Shown here in pieces: positions 1 through 10,645 of a stretch of DNA of 64,000 nt. Under the pieces are notes generated by a model. It had not been told where the DNA came from, did no database searches, and worked only from the letters and a program-made list of their open reading frames with translations. Location: contig OX365955.1 in NCBI GenBank assembly GCA_947247005.1, forward strand, positions 15,357,322 through 15,421,321. The letters run 5' to 3'. Source of the DNA: Spisula solida (Eukaryota > Mollusca > Bivalvia > Venerida > Mactridae). The translations under genes were made by a program, and so were the position numbers. Positions within the stretch are counted from its first letter, which is position 1; each line of letters opens with the position of its first letter.

Positions 1-446
1 AACATGAAGTAGAGTACACATTGGATAAGTATTGTCTGTCGCATGAAATAACAAAGGATGTATGATATATCATCTTGGTGCACAAAATATCACTAAAATG
101 TATTACAGTTGTCTAACAAGTGACACAACGTCTGTCGTGTACACGATAAATATGTCAGATGATGGGAGCAATGCCTTACAGGAACAGGGAGATATGTCAG
201 TACTTGACCAACCAAACCTTTATTACGTTACATAACTGCTTTAGTTTTCCCACGATGTTTAAGCTTGTTTGACTTTCTATAGGTCAAAGTCGCACATGGA
301 AGAATGTATTTGTAGCTGCTAAGTATCTGTTTTTCTTGTTCAGTTTTGTGTTGATTTTTTGGTGTGCTCTTATGGTATGTTATTGCTCTCAATTGCCTTC
401 AGAATACCTTGTCATAACATTCCGAACACTTAAGTTCTGTAAATTA

Positions 447-1380
447 CGTGGGACGTTCAAAAATAAACAAAACCTGCATGGTTAAACTAAATAAATCAAA
501 TTATATACCATTAGAAATCGGAATCCTTTTTCTACATAATGGAAAGATATGAACTAAAACAAATACGCAGTCCGGGAGTTACAGGTGACTAAAACAGTCA
601 CTAACGTTGACCCGGCGCACAAAATGACGTCGCGCTATTTTACACGGAGTTAGTGCTTCGCATCGAGCTATGAAATACGATGTTTATAGTGATACAGGTG
701 ATGAATACATTTAAGTACCACACCGAGCCACACCAGTAATGCGTTGGTGAGAATCGCGAGTATTTTTCCGGATCTTACATCGCATATCTAGGCGAGAATC
801 CGTACCATGAAACGTTGGTGTTCAAAGCTGAACAATTAACACTAACCAATTTGTGCCATTCTAAAACTGATAAACGACAAGCAGAACTGTTTCCTAAATG
901 TTGTTACAATAATTTCATACGACTCAGAGGACAGAATCATCTTGCTGTTGGCAGAATTTTTTTTGTCCGTTTTTTCTTACGTTCTGGTTACGTCATTTTT
1001 GCGTCACGAATTTGTCATTCTTGGTGTTCAACTTCTCTTTATAAAAGTACCTAACGTCCAAATGTCCTCATATTTGCGGACTTCGTCCAGCATGAAACAT
1101 GTAATAATACGACGAAGTTTGAAAACAAACGATATGATAGTATTAAAGATACACACCAGTACGCAGTCGCCATTATTAGTAATTGTTGGGTTGTGCCGGG
1201 TGCGTGTTACCATGGTTGCAAAATGGACATTAATGAGAGGACGTGATAGTGTAACTCGATAAATCAGATATCGAATTTTCGCAATTGAATTCCGATTCCA
1301 TATTATGTAATAATATTTGTATAATATTAAAAACTGTATCCGCGATGGCCCCAGTCCTGTTTATTTTTGAATGTCCCACG
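447..1380. mobile_element. TA-flanked TIR element, 934 bp, non-autonomous
   Basis: The ends are inverted repeats starting CGTGGGACGTTCAAAAATAA on the left and, read from the other strand, CGTGGGACATTCAAAAATAA on the right. They match at about 25 of 30 positions and each is flanked by TA (445-446 and 1381-1382). The related segment at ~41640 reads straight through with a single TA at the same place, so this is a genuine insertion relative to unit 4. TA target duplication and this type of terminus suit the Tc1/mariner superfamily. No transposase motif (no DDE/DDD frame) is visible inside; the 106-codon frame at 942-1262 begins with a non-ATG codon and resembles nothing I know. Most likely an internally deleted or unrelated-filler element moved in trans. 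Confidence 0.8.
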
Positions 1381-2139
1381 TACATGCAATGTTTAGTCTT
1401 CCCTATTGTATTATGCTTTGAAGTAATTGTGCATACGTTATCTGTCTCAATCAGTTGAAAAGCCTAATCTTAATCTAGCTTCTATGAATACCATTACAAA
1501 TATCCTTTCGTTTAATGACACTGCAAAGTTCACCAATTTATAAGGTTTCGCCATATAAGCAAATAATGTTTTTAAACTACATATTCAACGTCACCATGAT
1601 CTGCCGCAAAAGTTATTTGATTCCTATATCGTATACAACGTTATTAGCAATTGTATGTGCAATCGTTTCTTAATTTGCGAACACTTGTCAAAATGCATTA
1701 TAGAAAAATGTACAGATATATAATATTAATATCCTCATAACATTGCATATAATATATATTCTATCAGGGAAAAACTCCAGATACAAAGTACGAGCGAACA
1801 AGTCATGTGTAGCATTATAACTGCATTATATGCGTTCACATGTACCGAGTTTCACCAAGATATTGAACTTAAAATAACATTTTAGACAAGAGCTTTAAAA
1901 GGGTGTAACGAGTTCAGAAATTAGGTAAACTCAAATTGCTTTCACGTTTGACGTTATTGAGATGTTATTTACTTAATTCAAACCCATTGAGCAAACTCAA
2001 AATATCGGAAATAAGATATTCAAAGCACATTTATGTCATAGTTATATCAAATGTTTCTTCAAGTTTACGTAACCTTATAGAAGTGAGAATATTCAACTTA
2101 ATAATGAAAAAAATGATTACAGAAACCAGTGCTTAAAGA

Positions 2140-2215
2140 CAAGACTGGCATCACTCAACTTAAACAGAGCAGAGCATAAAAGGCTCAAAACGAACACAAA
2201 CAAAACAAAAATTAC
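2140..2215 (+). repeat. Degenerate copy of GGACAGGGAAGGCAGC repeat
   Basis: The stretch AAGACTGGCATCACTCAACT followed by AAACAGAGCAGAGCATAAAA is a decayed copy of the dispersed repeat best seen at 50325 and 62765. The equivalent decayed copies in the other duplicated units are at ~27085 and ~36447, so the insertion predates the segmental duplications. Confidence 0.5.
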
Positions 2216-2475
2216 AAACCACAAGTGCATGTCATACCAACAAGCATAACAATGAAACAAGATCGATTACAATGTATGTGTCTCATTTTTTTCTACTACA
2301 ATTTGTATGTACCTCAAAACGAATGCATCCCCAGAATCCTAGAGTCAATTACAATTGTATATTGTACTGTTGAATACATACTTCTTGTAGTAGACCAATA
2401 GTGATATGTTCCCTAATATATAATTTGCATATCGTCGGTGTATCTAATATTTCATGATTTCTATATCTTCAGATA

Positions 2476-3062
2476 TCCTTTCCGCTACCACGATTTTTTT
2501 TTGGGGGGGGCATGAGAAATTCATATGGTCACTATACCCCGTTACTGAGACACTATTTACTTGCAGCACTGATACAATCTCGATACATCCGGATGCTACA
2601 CACCTGCCCCAAAGTGAAAGTAGTAAAAATTGTCAACATTTCGACTAAAGGTCACCGGAAATGACGATGTGACGGTGACCTTTTTTTTAGCTTGGTAGGC
2701 CTACTTTTGGGCCCCTTTAGGGCGCTGATCCTGACTCCTTTGTCTAGCCTTATATTCCTTCTATAGAAAAATAACTTTTTGGCGCTAAATGTTAATGCAA
2801 TTCCACAGGGAATCGTACCGCAATGGCGGGTTGGACCAGTATTTTCAACTTTGAAAATCTACGTTCAAAGCCCTTTTTAAAGGGGACCAGCGGACCCAAA
2901 AACATGTGCACGACCTTGGGCCCGTAATATCCGTTAGTCTAAGATGCCTGTATACCTGTGACAGCAAAATTCCCGAATTTGGGCATTTAGGTCGAAAACT
3001 ACGGAAGGCCGAAATGGCTATCACGCCAAGTCTGCATTAGTACGCTATGGTAGCGGAAAGGA
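2476..3062 (+). mobile_element. MITE with TCCTTTCCGCTACCA termini, copy 1
   Basis: The 15-bp inverted ends TCCTTTCCGCTACCA / TGGTAGCGGAAAGGA lie just inside TA dinucleotides (2474-2475 and 3063-3064). The duplicated segment at ~27955 reads TTCAGATATCAAACTGCG with one TA and no element, which gives an empty site. The 587-bp interior has a GT-rich hairpin near 2650-2682 (GGTCACCGGAAATGAC... GTGACGGTGACC) and no transposase. A second copy in the opposite orientation lies at 5824-6433 and aligns along its whole length. The TA target suggests a Tc1/mariner-type mover; PIF/Harbinger (TWA target) is the alternative. Confidence 0.85.
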
Positions 3063-3122
3063 TATCCAACCACGTTATTTTCCTAATGAAATAAAACCCT
3101 CTAGAAAAGGGGTTTGAATAAA

Positions 3123-3180
3123 ACATGTACTATGATTGGACGCTTAACACCGACGAAATATCGTATTTAAAATCATTCCA
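3123..3180 (+). promoter_or_regulatory. Promoter-like block: inverted CCAAT box and TATTTAAAA
   Basis: ATTGG (inverted CCAAT) at 3135-3139 stands about 25 bp before TATTTAAAA at 3164-3172. The pair, with the intervening CGC.TAA.ACCGACG, recurs at 4034-4072 and 28050-28087, and in decayed form at ~42675-42712. Order and spacing are kept although the surroundings differ more, which would fit a Pol II core promoter. CCAAT boxes usually lie further upstream of TATA, so simple shared ancestry is not excluded. No clear downstream coding exon was found. Confidence 0.35.
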
Positions 3181-4021
3181 TGGCCAGGGCCAGGATTTCT
3201 ATGACAGCTAGTACCATCAAGCAAAGTTATGTGAACCAGAATTATCACAAATAACCATTTTAACTTGATGAAAATGTATGGGTTCACTTGGTTTGCTCTT
3301 AGTAATCTACAGAAAAGTTCGATCTTAGCTAAGATATGTCTATGAAACGGTCCCCTAACGTCTAGTCCTTAATTACCATAATGTTTCAATGTCAATTATT
3401 ATGTAATGTTTGATATATGCTGGTGGACCAATATGTTCATTATTTATTCACGTCTTTGATAAATGTAATACCTTAGTAGACAGGAAATGATACGATTCGG
3501 GAAGCATAGTCTCATCACAGAACTCTATCTTCTTCTTTACGCAATTCTCATGCGAGCAATGGATATCGATCAATACGGTTAATGTTAGTTATTGCTTAAG
3601 ATTCTTAGAACTCATGGTAATATTGAAATTGGTCTGATCATCTGTATTTTGCGGATGAGAGTTTTCTTAAATCTTTAAAACAGCGCAAAACTCCTCAACT
3701 GCAGTAATTAACAAAAAACGACGTATATAGCCGGAATTACACTGTCGTTTAAAGGTGACACCCAGCAGATATTTGGCAGGCGTTCTACATTTATCAGACA
3801 AGAACTGAAATACTATTACAAATTTAAATGAAAAACACAGTTGTTATACACGTAATTCATAATATTGCATATCGGTGATATGCTCAAACATCGTATCTAA
3901 TATTTCATGACTGTTTTCTCTTCCGATATAAAACCGCGTTCATCTTCCTGATAAAATGCGAAAGTACCGGCCTTAAAACCAAATTAGAACTACTAGAAAT
4001 GCGCTAGAAATAAAACACGTT

Positions 4022-4085
4022 GTTACTACTATGATTGGACGCCTAATACCGACGCTTATGTCGTATTTAAAATTATTCCACGACT
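4022..4085 (+). promoter_or_regulatory. Promoter-like block, second copy in unit 1
   Basis: ATTGG at 4034-4038 and TATTTAAAA at 4064-4072 repeat the arrangement at 3135-3172 with nearly the same spacing. Downstream (4090-4230) the sequence matches 42735-42900 in unit 4, where it lies in an open frame; here that frame is interrupted. Confidence 0.35.
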
Positions 4086-4367
4086 ATTGTTGAAATTTTC
4101 TGTACAGTTCAAGTACTCATGATAAAAACATGTAAAAAAAGATCACCCAAAAGGTCTGGTTAGCCATGGTATTTCGTAGAATGAACATATTGTATCTTAA
4201 ACAACATTATTTTATAGACGCCATTGAAAAACGTAAAATTTTGCAGATATTATTTTGCTTAATTTGTAATTTTAGTTAATACAAGATCTAGATTTGTAAT
4301 TCATTTTAAGTCGATTGTTAAACAAGCTCTTTGAACGTATATTGATCACTCGCAACACATCACAACA

Positions 4368-4384
4368 CGGGTATAAAAGCCAGT
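4368..4384 (+). promoter_or_regulatory. TATA-box-like site
   Basis: GGGTATAAAAGCCAG contains a consensus TATA box (4372-4379). In unit 4 the corresponding spot reads GTATATAAGCTAG directly beside the right end of the 45071-45989 transposon, so the insertion there landed next to this motif. Promoter activity is inferred from sequence only. Confidence 0.3.
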
Positions 4385-4394
4385 TTTCCACGTT

Positions 4395-4480
4395 TGCTGC
4401 GTGTATAGCAAGGTATCGTATGACGTAGCTACGGATCGAACCCGTGCGTCACGCACTCGAAGCACAGCACATTTAAAAAA
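4395..4480 (-). repeat. tRNA-derived SINE remnant
   Basis: On the minus strand, GGTTCGATCC (4433-4442) is a good Pol III B box. It is preceded by a tRNA-like GTGCTTCGAGTGCGTGACGC stretch in place of the D-arm/anticodon region. The same element occurs in unit 4 at 46060-46140, where the A-box-like TGGTTAAGTGGTG survives. No cloverleaf can be closed, so this is not a functional tRNA gene. Confidence 0.45.
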
Positions 4481-4499
4481 GTGCGATTATTTATGTCGA

Positions 4500-4615
4500 A
4501 ATTAACAAGGTGTTTTCCCCTCATGAAGTTAAACGTGGTTTGATTTGTTGGTTAGAGTGGCCTTATCAAACCCGGGAGGTTGCGGGTGGCGATGTCCCAA
4601 ATACGTAGTAAAGCT
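4500..4615 (+). repeat. tRNA-derived SINE remnant, plus strand
   Basis: TTGGTTAGAGTGGCC (4548-4562) resembles a Pol III A box, and GAGGTTGCGGGTGGCGATGT further on resembles a decayed B-box region. Related copies lie at 46160-46270 and ~39720-39800, all preceded by a GTGTCTT...GAAAAGTTGAAAA-like lead. The internal promoter is degenerate. Confidence 0.4.
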
Positions 4616-5579
4616 GGCTTGTTTACTATTCAACATAATTATAAAGGTAGTTCTTGAGGTGAAAAACCAGTGTCAGGATAACGATTACAACAGTGTAGTC
4701 TCAAAATAACAGAAACGTTGTAAGTGGGAGTTGAAACAATTTTGTTCAAACTGGTTTCATAATCAATAATGTAAAACCTAACACTGGCAATAGAGTAGTG
4801 TATCGTTATGGAAAAACCAAATATTAATCCTTGAACTGAAATATCTATAAGCACAATACACATTTGGGCAGTAAACAAGGATAAAAACAGTTGCGTTTAC
4901 AAGTTACAGTTATTGTAATACCGTCATTCGTCGTGATTCTTCTAGCAGATTTTCAGTAGGAAAGCAGATTTGAAGTGAGATAGATTTTTATAATTTAAAT
5001 AAATCATAGTGCAATTGGTTGGTTACCTGTTACAATTACAAACTTTAAGCAGTGGTCGTCATACGCGATAGCGACTTTCAAATTACAATTTATGGACGTG
5101 ATCATTTACGAATCACGACTGAAGTGCATGACAAATCTAGACTGTCATTCACGCATCACATTTTTCATGTATAATCTAAATAGTCAATTGGCGTGCAACA
5201 TCGTGTAATCAGATCAATTTAACTACATATTGGAATATATAAGGCCCGGTTCTCAAGTTTCATTCGAAAGTGACATGAACACATTCGTTAATTCAGAGTA
5301 AATTCCATCTAAGTCGGAGATCATTGGTCAACATGGCAGGAGGAATACCGAATGACCACGCACATATGACTGTCTCAGTCGAACTAAATCACACAAACTC
5401 AGAGGCTAAAATGTATTAGCAATATGTACAAAATTGAACCATCCATAAAACAATCTGAAAATTTACCATAATGTTAATAGTGTGTTATTTAACGTCTCCA
5501 GGGTGACGAAATCACAATGTCTCTGGCAGACGGTACTCCTATAGATATTGTGGCAGACACTCCCTTAGACAATTCACTA

Positions 5580-5720
5580 AAAGATATTAGATAATCGGAC
5601 AGGAAAGGCAGCGCTCAACTTAAACGACCGAGTACAGATCCATAAAAACATCATATACCACAATTACACGGCACAAAAAGACGACTTTATTACAAAAAGA
5701 CACAGACAAACCCTAAATTG
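5580..5720 (+). repeat. GGACAGG-AAGGCAGC dispersed repeat
   Basis: AAAAGATATTAGATAATCGG followed by ACAGGAAAGGCAGCGCTCAA marks the recurrent end of this family; the body continues with CGAGTACAG, ACATCATATACCACAATTAC and GGCACAAA. The equivalent unit-4 copy begins at ~47776. It has no coding potential. Confidence 0.7.
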
Positions 5721-5823
5721 AAGCAAACAGTTGTAACAACAGACATTTTGTACATGATCTGGCACCTTTTCCTAGTAGAATACGCTGTAACAAATATCGT
5801 TCTGAACATGTATTCGTCGTATA

Positions 5824-6433
5824 TCCTTTCCGCTACCATAGCGTACTAATGCAGACTCGCCGGGATGGCCATTTCGGCCTTCCGTAGTTTTCGATCTAAA
5901 TGCCCAAATTCGGGAATTTTGCTGTCATGGGTACACAGGCATCCCAGACTACATGATATTACGGGCCCAGGGTCGTGCACAGGTTTTTGGGCCCGCTAGA
6001 CCCCTTAAAAGAGGGCTTTGAACGTAGATTTTACAAAACTGAAATTACTGGTCCTACCCGCCATTGCGGTACGATTCCCTGTGGGATTGCATTAACATTT
6101 AGCGCCAAAAAGTTTTTATTTTTCTATAGCACGAATATAAGGCTAGACAAAGGGGTCAGGACCAATGCCCTTAAGGGGCCAAAAAGTAGGCCTGTCGAGC
6201 TAAAAAAAAAAAAAAAAAGTTTTTCGCGCAAGGGTCACCGTCACATCGTCATTTCCGGTGACCTTTAGTTGAAATGTTCACAATTTTTTCTACTTTCGGT
6301 TTGGGGTAGGTGTGTGGCATCCGGATGTATCGAGTTTTTATCAGTGCTGCAAGTCAATGATGTCTCAGGGACGGGGTATAGGGACCATATGAATTTCTCA
6401 TAACCCCCCAAAAAATCGTGGTAGCGGAAAGGA
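5824..6433 (-). mobile_element. MITE with TCCTTTCCGCTACCA termini, copy 2 (inverted)
   Basis: Same 15-bp inverted termini as 2476-3062, flanked by TA at 5822-5823 and 6434-6435. The interior aligns to the first copy in reverse orientation, including the hairpin (here ~6233-6265) and the CGGGCCCA / GGGCCC-rich middle. It differs by a run of about 17 A at ~6200, where copy 1 has about 8 T. Open frames across it (5975-6268, 6265-6480) are not shared with copy 1 and are judged accidental. Confidence 0.85.
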
Positions 6434-6689
6434 TATAACACAAACAATGTTGAGAAACGGTGTTGAACTCGATTAAACATTGAAACGAACAGTTGTTATA
6501 ATTGATAATTTGAACATAGTCTGACACCGTGTTCTAGGAGAATGTGATTAGTGCATGAAGTAAACAAATATATGACTGAACATTTGTTCAGAAAGGTCAT
6601 AAACAGATTAAGCATTAGAAAATCTACAATTCTCGTATGCGCTATTCCATTGTTGTTACATGTAGTTACTTCTTGATAGTTGTATATAC

Positions 6690-6975
6690 CATACGATAAT
6701 AGATAATCAGACTGGGAAGGCAGCGCTCAAACTAAACAGCCGAGCACAGAAAACATGAACACATGAAAACATCACATACCACAATTACTAGGCACAATGC
6801 CCAACACCCAAGAACTAAATGCAAAAATGAACTTCACAGCCGAAAGCCGAAGTCTCAGTTGCCTAAGGGATGTAAAACCTAGTTTCAGTTATAAACTATC
6901 TGAATGACCTCGTTTAAGCTATAAAAAGCTATTTGACCCAGTTTCATCTAAACTAAATATATATGCCAGCCATTA
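6690..6975 (+). repeat. GGACAGGGAAGGCAGC dispersed repeat with AGCTATAAA tail
   Basis: Starts with ATAATAGATAATCAGACTGG and continues through GGAAGGCAGCGCTC, AGCCGAGCACAGAAAACATG, ACATACCACAATTACTAGGC and ACAATGCCCAAC. It then runs into a tail of imperfect short repeats around CAGTTATAAACTATCTGAATGACC and AAGCTATAAAAAGCTATTTGACCC. The same head-plus-tail order is seen, reversed, at 54130-54410 and 57670-57905, which defines the element as one unit of about 250-290 bp. Confidence 0.7.
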
Positions 6976-7576
6976 TGGTGGAAGCATAAAAACGGAATGA
7001 CATGTTTCAGCAATAACAAATATACACTAAGCAGCTTTGAAAATGCATCAAAACTATTTTGTATATCAATATTTCTAAACGTGCTATTCGCTACCCATGG
7101 ATTGTAGCTCGATGTTCCGACCATCTAAACTCACAACAGCGTTGCCATGAACAATCAAATTAAAAATGTACGAGGAATTGATGGGTTCGGTCCATTCGAC
7201 TAATTCAAAAAGCATAAAATAAGACAGTGTACACTCAGCAACATATTGGTTTTAAGCTTTAGCAATGTTTCAGGTTTACAGAAAATAACTACCAATTTTA
7301 CAGTCAATGGGAAGTACTCCTGAAAGAAATATTAAATCGATAAAAGTCGACTTTTTTAAATCTAAATTGTGCTTCCGATTTATCTTTGTTTTTCGTTATT
7401 TCTGTCTCCATGATAAGCAGGGACACTTATACACGAACGTTATCAGAAAATAAGTACACAACTGATAAACGCAGAAGGAAGCGCGACACAAAACTTACTT
7501 TTGTTTATGTCATCATTTACGTTTTGTGGTTGTGAAGAGTGTGATTAGATCGTAATGAAATCAATTTGATTGTCTT
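6976..7576. other. No gene recognised
   Basis: AT-rich sequence without a convincing frame, structured RNA or terminal repeat. It separates a dispersed repeat from the AAGTTCGC-rich element. Confidence 0.5.
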
Positions 7577-8545
7577 TCCTATGGAAAGCCGGACTTCACC
7601 TTTTGCAAGTTCGCTCTATAATCTATATGAAAGTTCATTTTCGACAGTTTGTAAGTTCGCAAGTTGGTAACTTCGTCACTTGTACAGTTCGCGAGTTCGT
7701 AAGTTCAATATTTCCACAATGTGAAAGTTCCGAAGTGACGAACTGTCTATTTAAAATAATACAGTTCGCAAGTTCAATACTATAACAAAAGCCTCAATGT
7801 ACCAGAGTGCCTAACCCGCCAACCTCCGAACCTGCCTAATCCAAATCCGCAAGCTAGTTTAAAGCGAAATATAAGCGCATTATTCAGACCGCAATTGTCA
7901 TTTATCCGACTCTCACCAATACACATTTTAAACCTGCTGGTATACAGAAACATTCATACAGATTCTGCACGTTTAACTCGCTAATATTAGGTACACTGTC
8001 AACTCGCGACTTACATACATATCTGCAAGTTTAACTCTACAGCGTTAATTCTCTAACGTTACTACTGCTACTGTCCAACTCTACCAACCTATAAGCTTGT
8101 ACAGTTAAACTTTACCAACCTATAAGCTTGTAGAGTTAAACACTACAGACCTATAAGTTTGTCAAGTTCGTCTAGATGACGAATTGACGAACTATACAAC
8201 CGAACATGCGAACGGCGACTCTGTTCTATTCAATTCCCATATGAATACCAGTGTGAACTATCTAATTTGCCATTATATAAAAATCTATGATATATTCCCG
8301 CTTGAAAAAAGGTGAGAACGTTACGGACGTCGTTGTAAACACGTACTAATCGTTTCCACATGCTTGAATCAGGATTATTGTACGAAAAAGCGAGTTTTCT
8401 ATGAACTTACGAACTAGACATTTTGGACAATTTGTACAGTTCGTAAAACTATTTTTAGACATTTTGTATAGTTCGCGCATGAACGAACTCGACAAATGCA
8501 TATTCATTCAAATTTTGTGCAAGTTGGTGATAATCCAATCAAAAA
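7577..8545 (+). repeat. AAGTTCGC-rich element, copy 1
   Basis: Begins with ATGGAAAGCCGGACTTCACC then TTTTGCAAGTTCGCTCTATA, runs through many imperfect AAGTTCGC / GACGAACT motifs (7600-7780, 8085-8225, 8400-8490) and ends near GTTGGTGATAATCCAATC. The reverse complement of 21035-22012 has the same start, the same end and shared middle landmarks (TATTGTACGAAAAAGC), so this is one defined element present twice. It has no TIR and no protein frame that holds in both copies. The transposition mode is unknown. Confidence 0.75.
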
Positions 8546-10025
8546 CTTTGTACTGTAGCCAATCAGATTGCTCGTAAGATTGCTATACGTCATCAACATC
8601 CATAGACGCTTTTCTTGTCTTCACCGTGGTTAACGAAAAACGACTTGATTAACGAAGATCTGTTGAAGTAAGTTCTTATCTTATGCATTCTATATTGTTC
8701 ATGTAAGATCATCGATTTATATCTTTAGATAATTATAAATGGCTAATTATTAGCCTGCATACTAGCGTCAAGAGTTAGGCCCTATTCATGTCTGATATGA
8801 TGAAAACGAAAGTAGAATCAAATTACGTTGGTTGATTCTAAATGCTGTGTCTATTGTGAAACAAGCAGTCTGAAACATAGCGATAGTGTTGATTGCGTGT
8901 GTGTCGCTACATGCTTAGGCTTATGCACCCGGCCTTTCCACCCCCTGGACTTTCCCCATGTACATGGTAAAACCCCAGCAAATTGCCCCCGACCTATACA
9001 TCACGGGTATAGTCAGGGCTATATTTCCACGTTAATTTGGCGTGAAACAAAAGCATCGGTATTTAGGTAAAACATGGGGCAGCTAGCTAGTTCCCCGCAG
9101 TGGGAGTACATGATTTCAATTGGCTAGTGTATTACATGCAGTTATAACTTTCATTTTTAGGTCAGGCCTCATGTACATATCTTAAGGGTGTACAAACTGG
9201 GGAACCTGCCCCCTGGAATTTTGGAATCTTATAATTTTCACATGTATTATGGGCAAGGGGCATAACTGTGTCAAAATTGTTTTAATCGACGAAAGTCAAA
9301 ATTGACCTACATATTTCATGATGTACCAATTCTCAAAGCAGGCAATTAGAATACTGGTGAGCATGACTGAGATGTAGAGCACTATTACTTCTATTTTTTC
9401 CTTCATGTGTGACCTTGACCCCTGACCCTTGTACATGTGTCTTGCACTTGAAATGCTATCTAATCATTTTGAACATTTATGCTAATTTATTTAAAAATCG
9501 GTTCCCCACAATTCTAACACGATCTGCGGATTAATCCATTAAACAAAGAGAAGACCTGACCATGTTTTATTACCCCCATAAAACATGGTAACAAATCGGC
9601 TGTTACAATTTACGCCCCGTATCACATGACCTATTTATGAATGAATGACCGTAAACTTTATAGTAAATATTTAACGGACCGCGAGTTTCACGAGAATCCA
9701 GTGTTACAGTTATGACGCATCTATTTTTAGAAACTCCAATATACTCTCGAAATTAAGATTTATAAAAATTTCTGATAATCAATTAATTTATATTTTTCAT
9801 TTCATGACATAGATACACTATGCTCGTGTTATTAAAATTGTTTCAATGTTTAAAATGTGTTTTTTCCTTCAGAAAATTACGGAGGTCGTTTGCATTAACG
9901 AGGGAGGTAATTGTACCAGCTAATAAGCCACTCAATTTCAGCGTGGAATTAGGTTCAATGTCAAATGGGTGAAAATGGAATGCGCGCAGTTAAATAGTGC
10001 GGAATATTATCGTATTTAGAATCGA
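8546..10025. other. No gene recognised; old bivalve-type repeats
   Basis: Contains a GGGCAAGGGGCATAACTGTG block (~9250) and a TGACCTTGACCCCTGACCC block (~9412), both of a kind common in bivalve non-coding DNA. It also has a short hairpin CCATGTTTTATTAC / CCATAAAACATGG near 9558-9590. The 80-codon frame at 8828-9070 has a non-ATG start and no recognisable motif. Confidence 0.45.
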
Positions 10026-10192
10026 AATAAAAACTCTGTTCTTGTATTTTGTCAGTGAATAAAACACGGGCACTCGTTCGGATGCGGAAAATTAAATCAC
10101 TCGTGCTACGCACTCGTGATTTAATTTTTCCGCATCCGAACTCCTGCCCATGTTTTATTCACCGACAAAATACGCGAACAGATTTTTATTTC
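10026..10192. repeat. Long hairpin (foldback) with ~82-bp arms
   Basis: The left arm 10026-10107 and right arm 10111-10192 are reverse complements at about 85%, with a loop of only a few bases. Inner arms: GGATGCGGAAAATTAAATCA against TGATTTAATTTTTCCGCATC; outer arms: GTGAATAAAACACGGGC against GCCCATGTTTTATTCAC. Such near-perfect palindromes are typical of foldback MITEs. No coding frame. Confidence 0.8.
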
Positions 10193-10254
10193 TTAAATAA
10201 AGAACATCTGGTGCCACCAAGCAGTAATTTGCTCATTTGTTTACCTCGATTGGT

Positions 10255-10645
10255 TAACAAAGTCACATGACCTTTAACCCCTAAGTGTGACCTTGACTGT
10301 GAAGCGACCCTTTTAGAACATGCACTCTGCATGCACATCGGCTTGATGTGGTGAACATCTGTGTAAGGTTTCTATAAAATCCATCAAGGGGTTTAGGAGT
10401 TACAGAGCTCAATGGAAACAAAGTCATATGACCTTTAACCCTAAGTGTGAACTTGACCTTGAAGCGACCCTTCCAGAACATGCGACGTCGTCTTGATGTG
10501 GTGAACATTTTTGTCAGGTTCCTTTAAAATCCTTCAAGGGGCTCAAGAGTTACAAAGACGAAGGGGAATTGATAAGGACAGACAGACGGACGGGCAGACA
10601 GAATCTGATGTACATGGAGGTGACAACAAAATACGGTCCTTCGGG
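10255..10645 (+). repeat. Two direct copies of a GACCTTTAACC repeat plus GACGGACGGGC tail
   Basis: TCACATGACCTTTAACCCC at 10262 and TCATATGACCTTTAACCC at 10425 open two ~165-bp direct copies. Both contain GTGACCTTGA/GTGAACTTGA, AAGCGACCCTT, CTTGATGTGGTGAACAT and TTCAAGGGG/ATCAAGGGG. The second copy runs on into GACAGACAGACGGACGGGC and TACGGTCCTTCGGGC, the usual tail of this non-coding repeat in bivalves. The mode of spread is unknown. Confidence 0.65.

Larger units (their letters stand above)
1..5720 (+). repeat. Duplicated segment, unit 1 of 4
   Basis: This stretch realigns in the same orientation with three other parts of the window. Bases 1-440 match 34250-34620 and 40620-41020 (shared landmarks GGATATGGATTGTCTGTCAC-like, GGTGCACGGAAATTCAC-like). 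Bases 1783-2250 match 35740-36520. Bases 2270-2475 and 3063-4230 match 27165-28140, 36560-36930 and 41865-42900. Bases 4255-5720 match 44960-47890. By eye the copies are roughly 75-90% alike with many small indels. The region from ~2400 to 4230 itself holds two versions of the promoter-like block, so there was probably an internal duplication too. Unit 1 contains later insertions at 447-1380 and 2476-3062 that other units lack. No reading frame is conserved among the copies. The true left end lies outside the window. Confidence 0.75.

Noticed and set aside
4430..4475. Possible tRNA gene near GGATCGAACCCG
   Set aside because: Only the B box is good; no cloverleaf; an orthologous decayed copy exists at 46060.
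5975..6268. 97-codon frame
   Set aside because: Lies wholly inside MITE copy 2, uses a homopolymer run for its Lys-rich end and is not open in MITE copy 1.
7600..7780. CRISPR-like regular repeats
   Set aside because: The AAGTTCGC motifs are degenerate, irregularly spaced and in both orientations, in a eukaryotic setting; no cas genes.
9558..9590. Transposon TIR pair (CATGTTTTATTAC / ATAAAACATGG)
   Set aside because: The two halves are adjacent and short; no element lies between them, so it is a simple hairpin.
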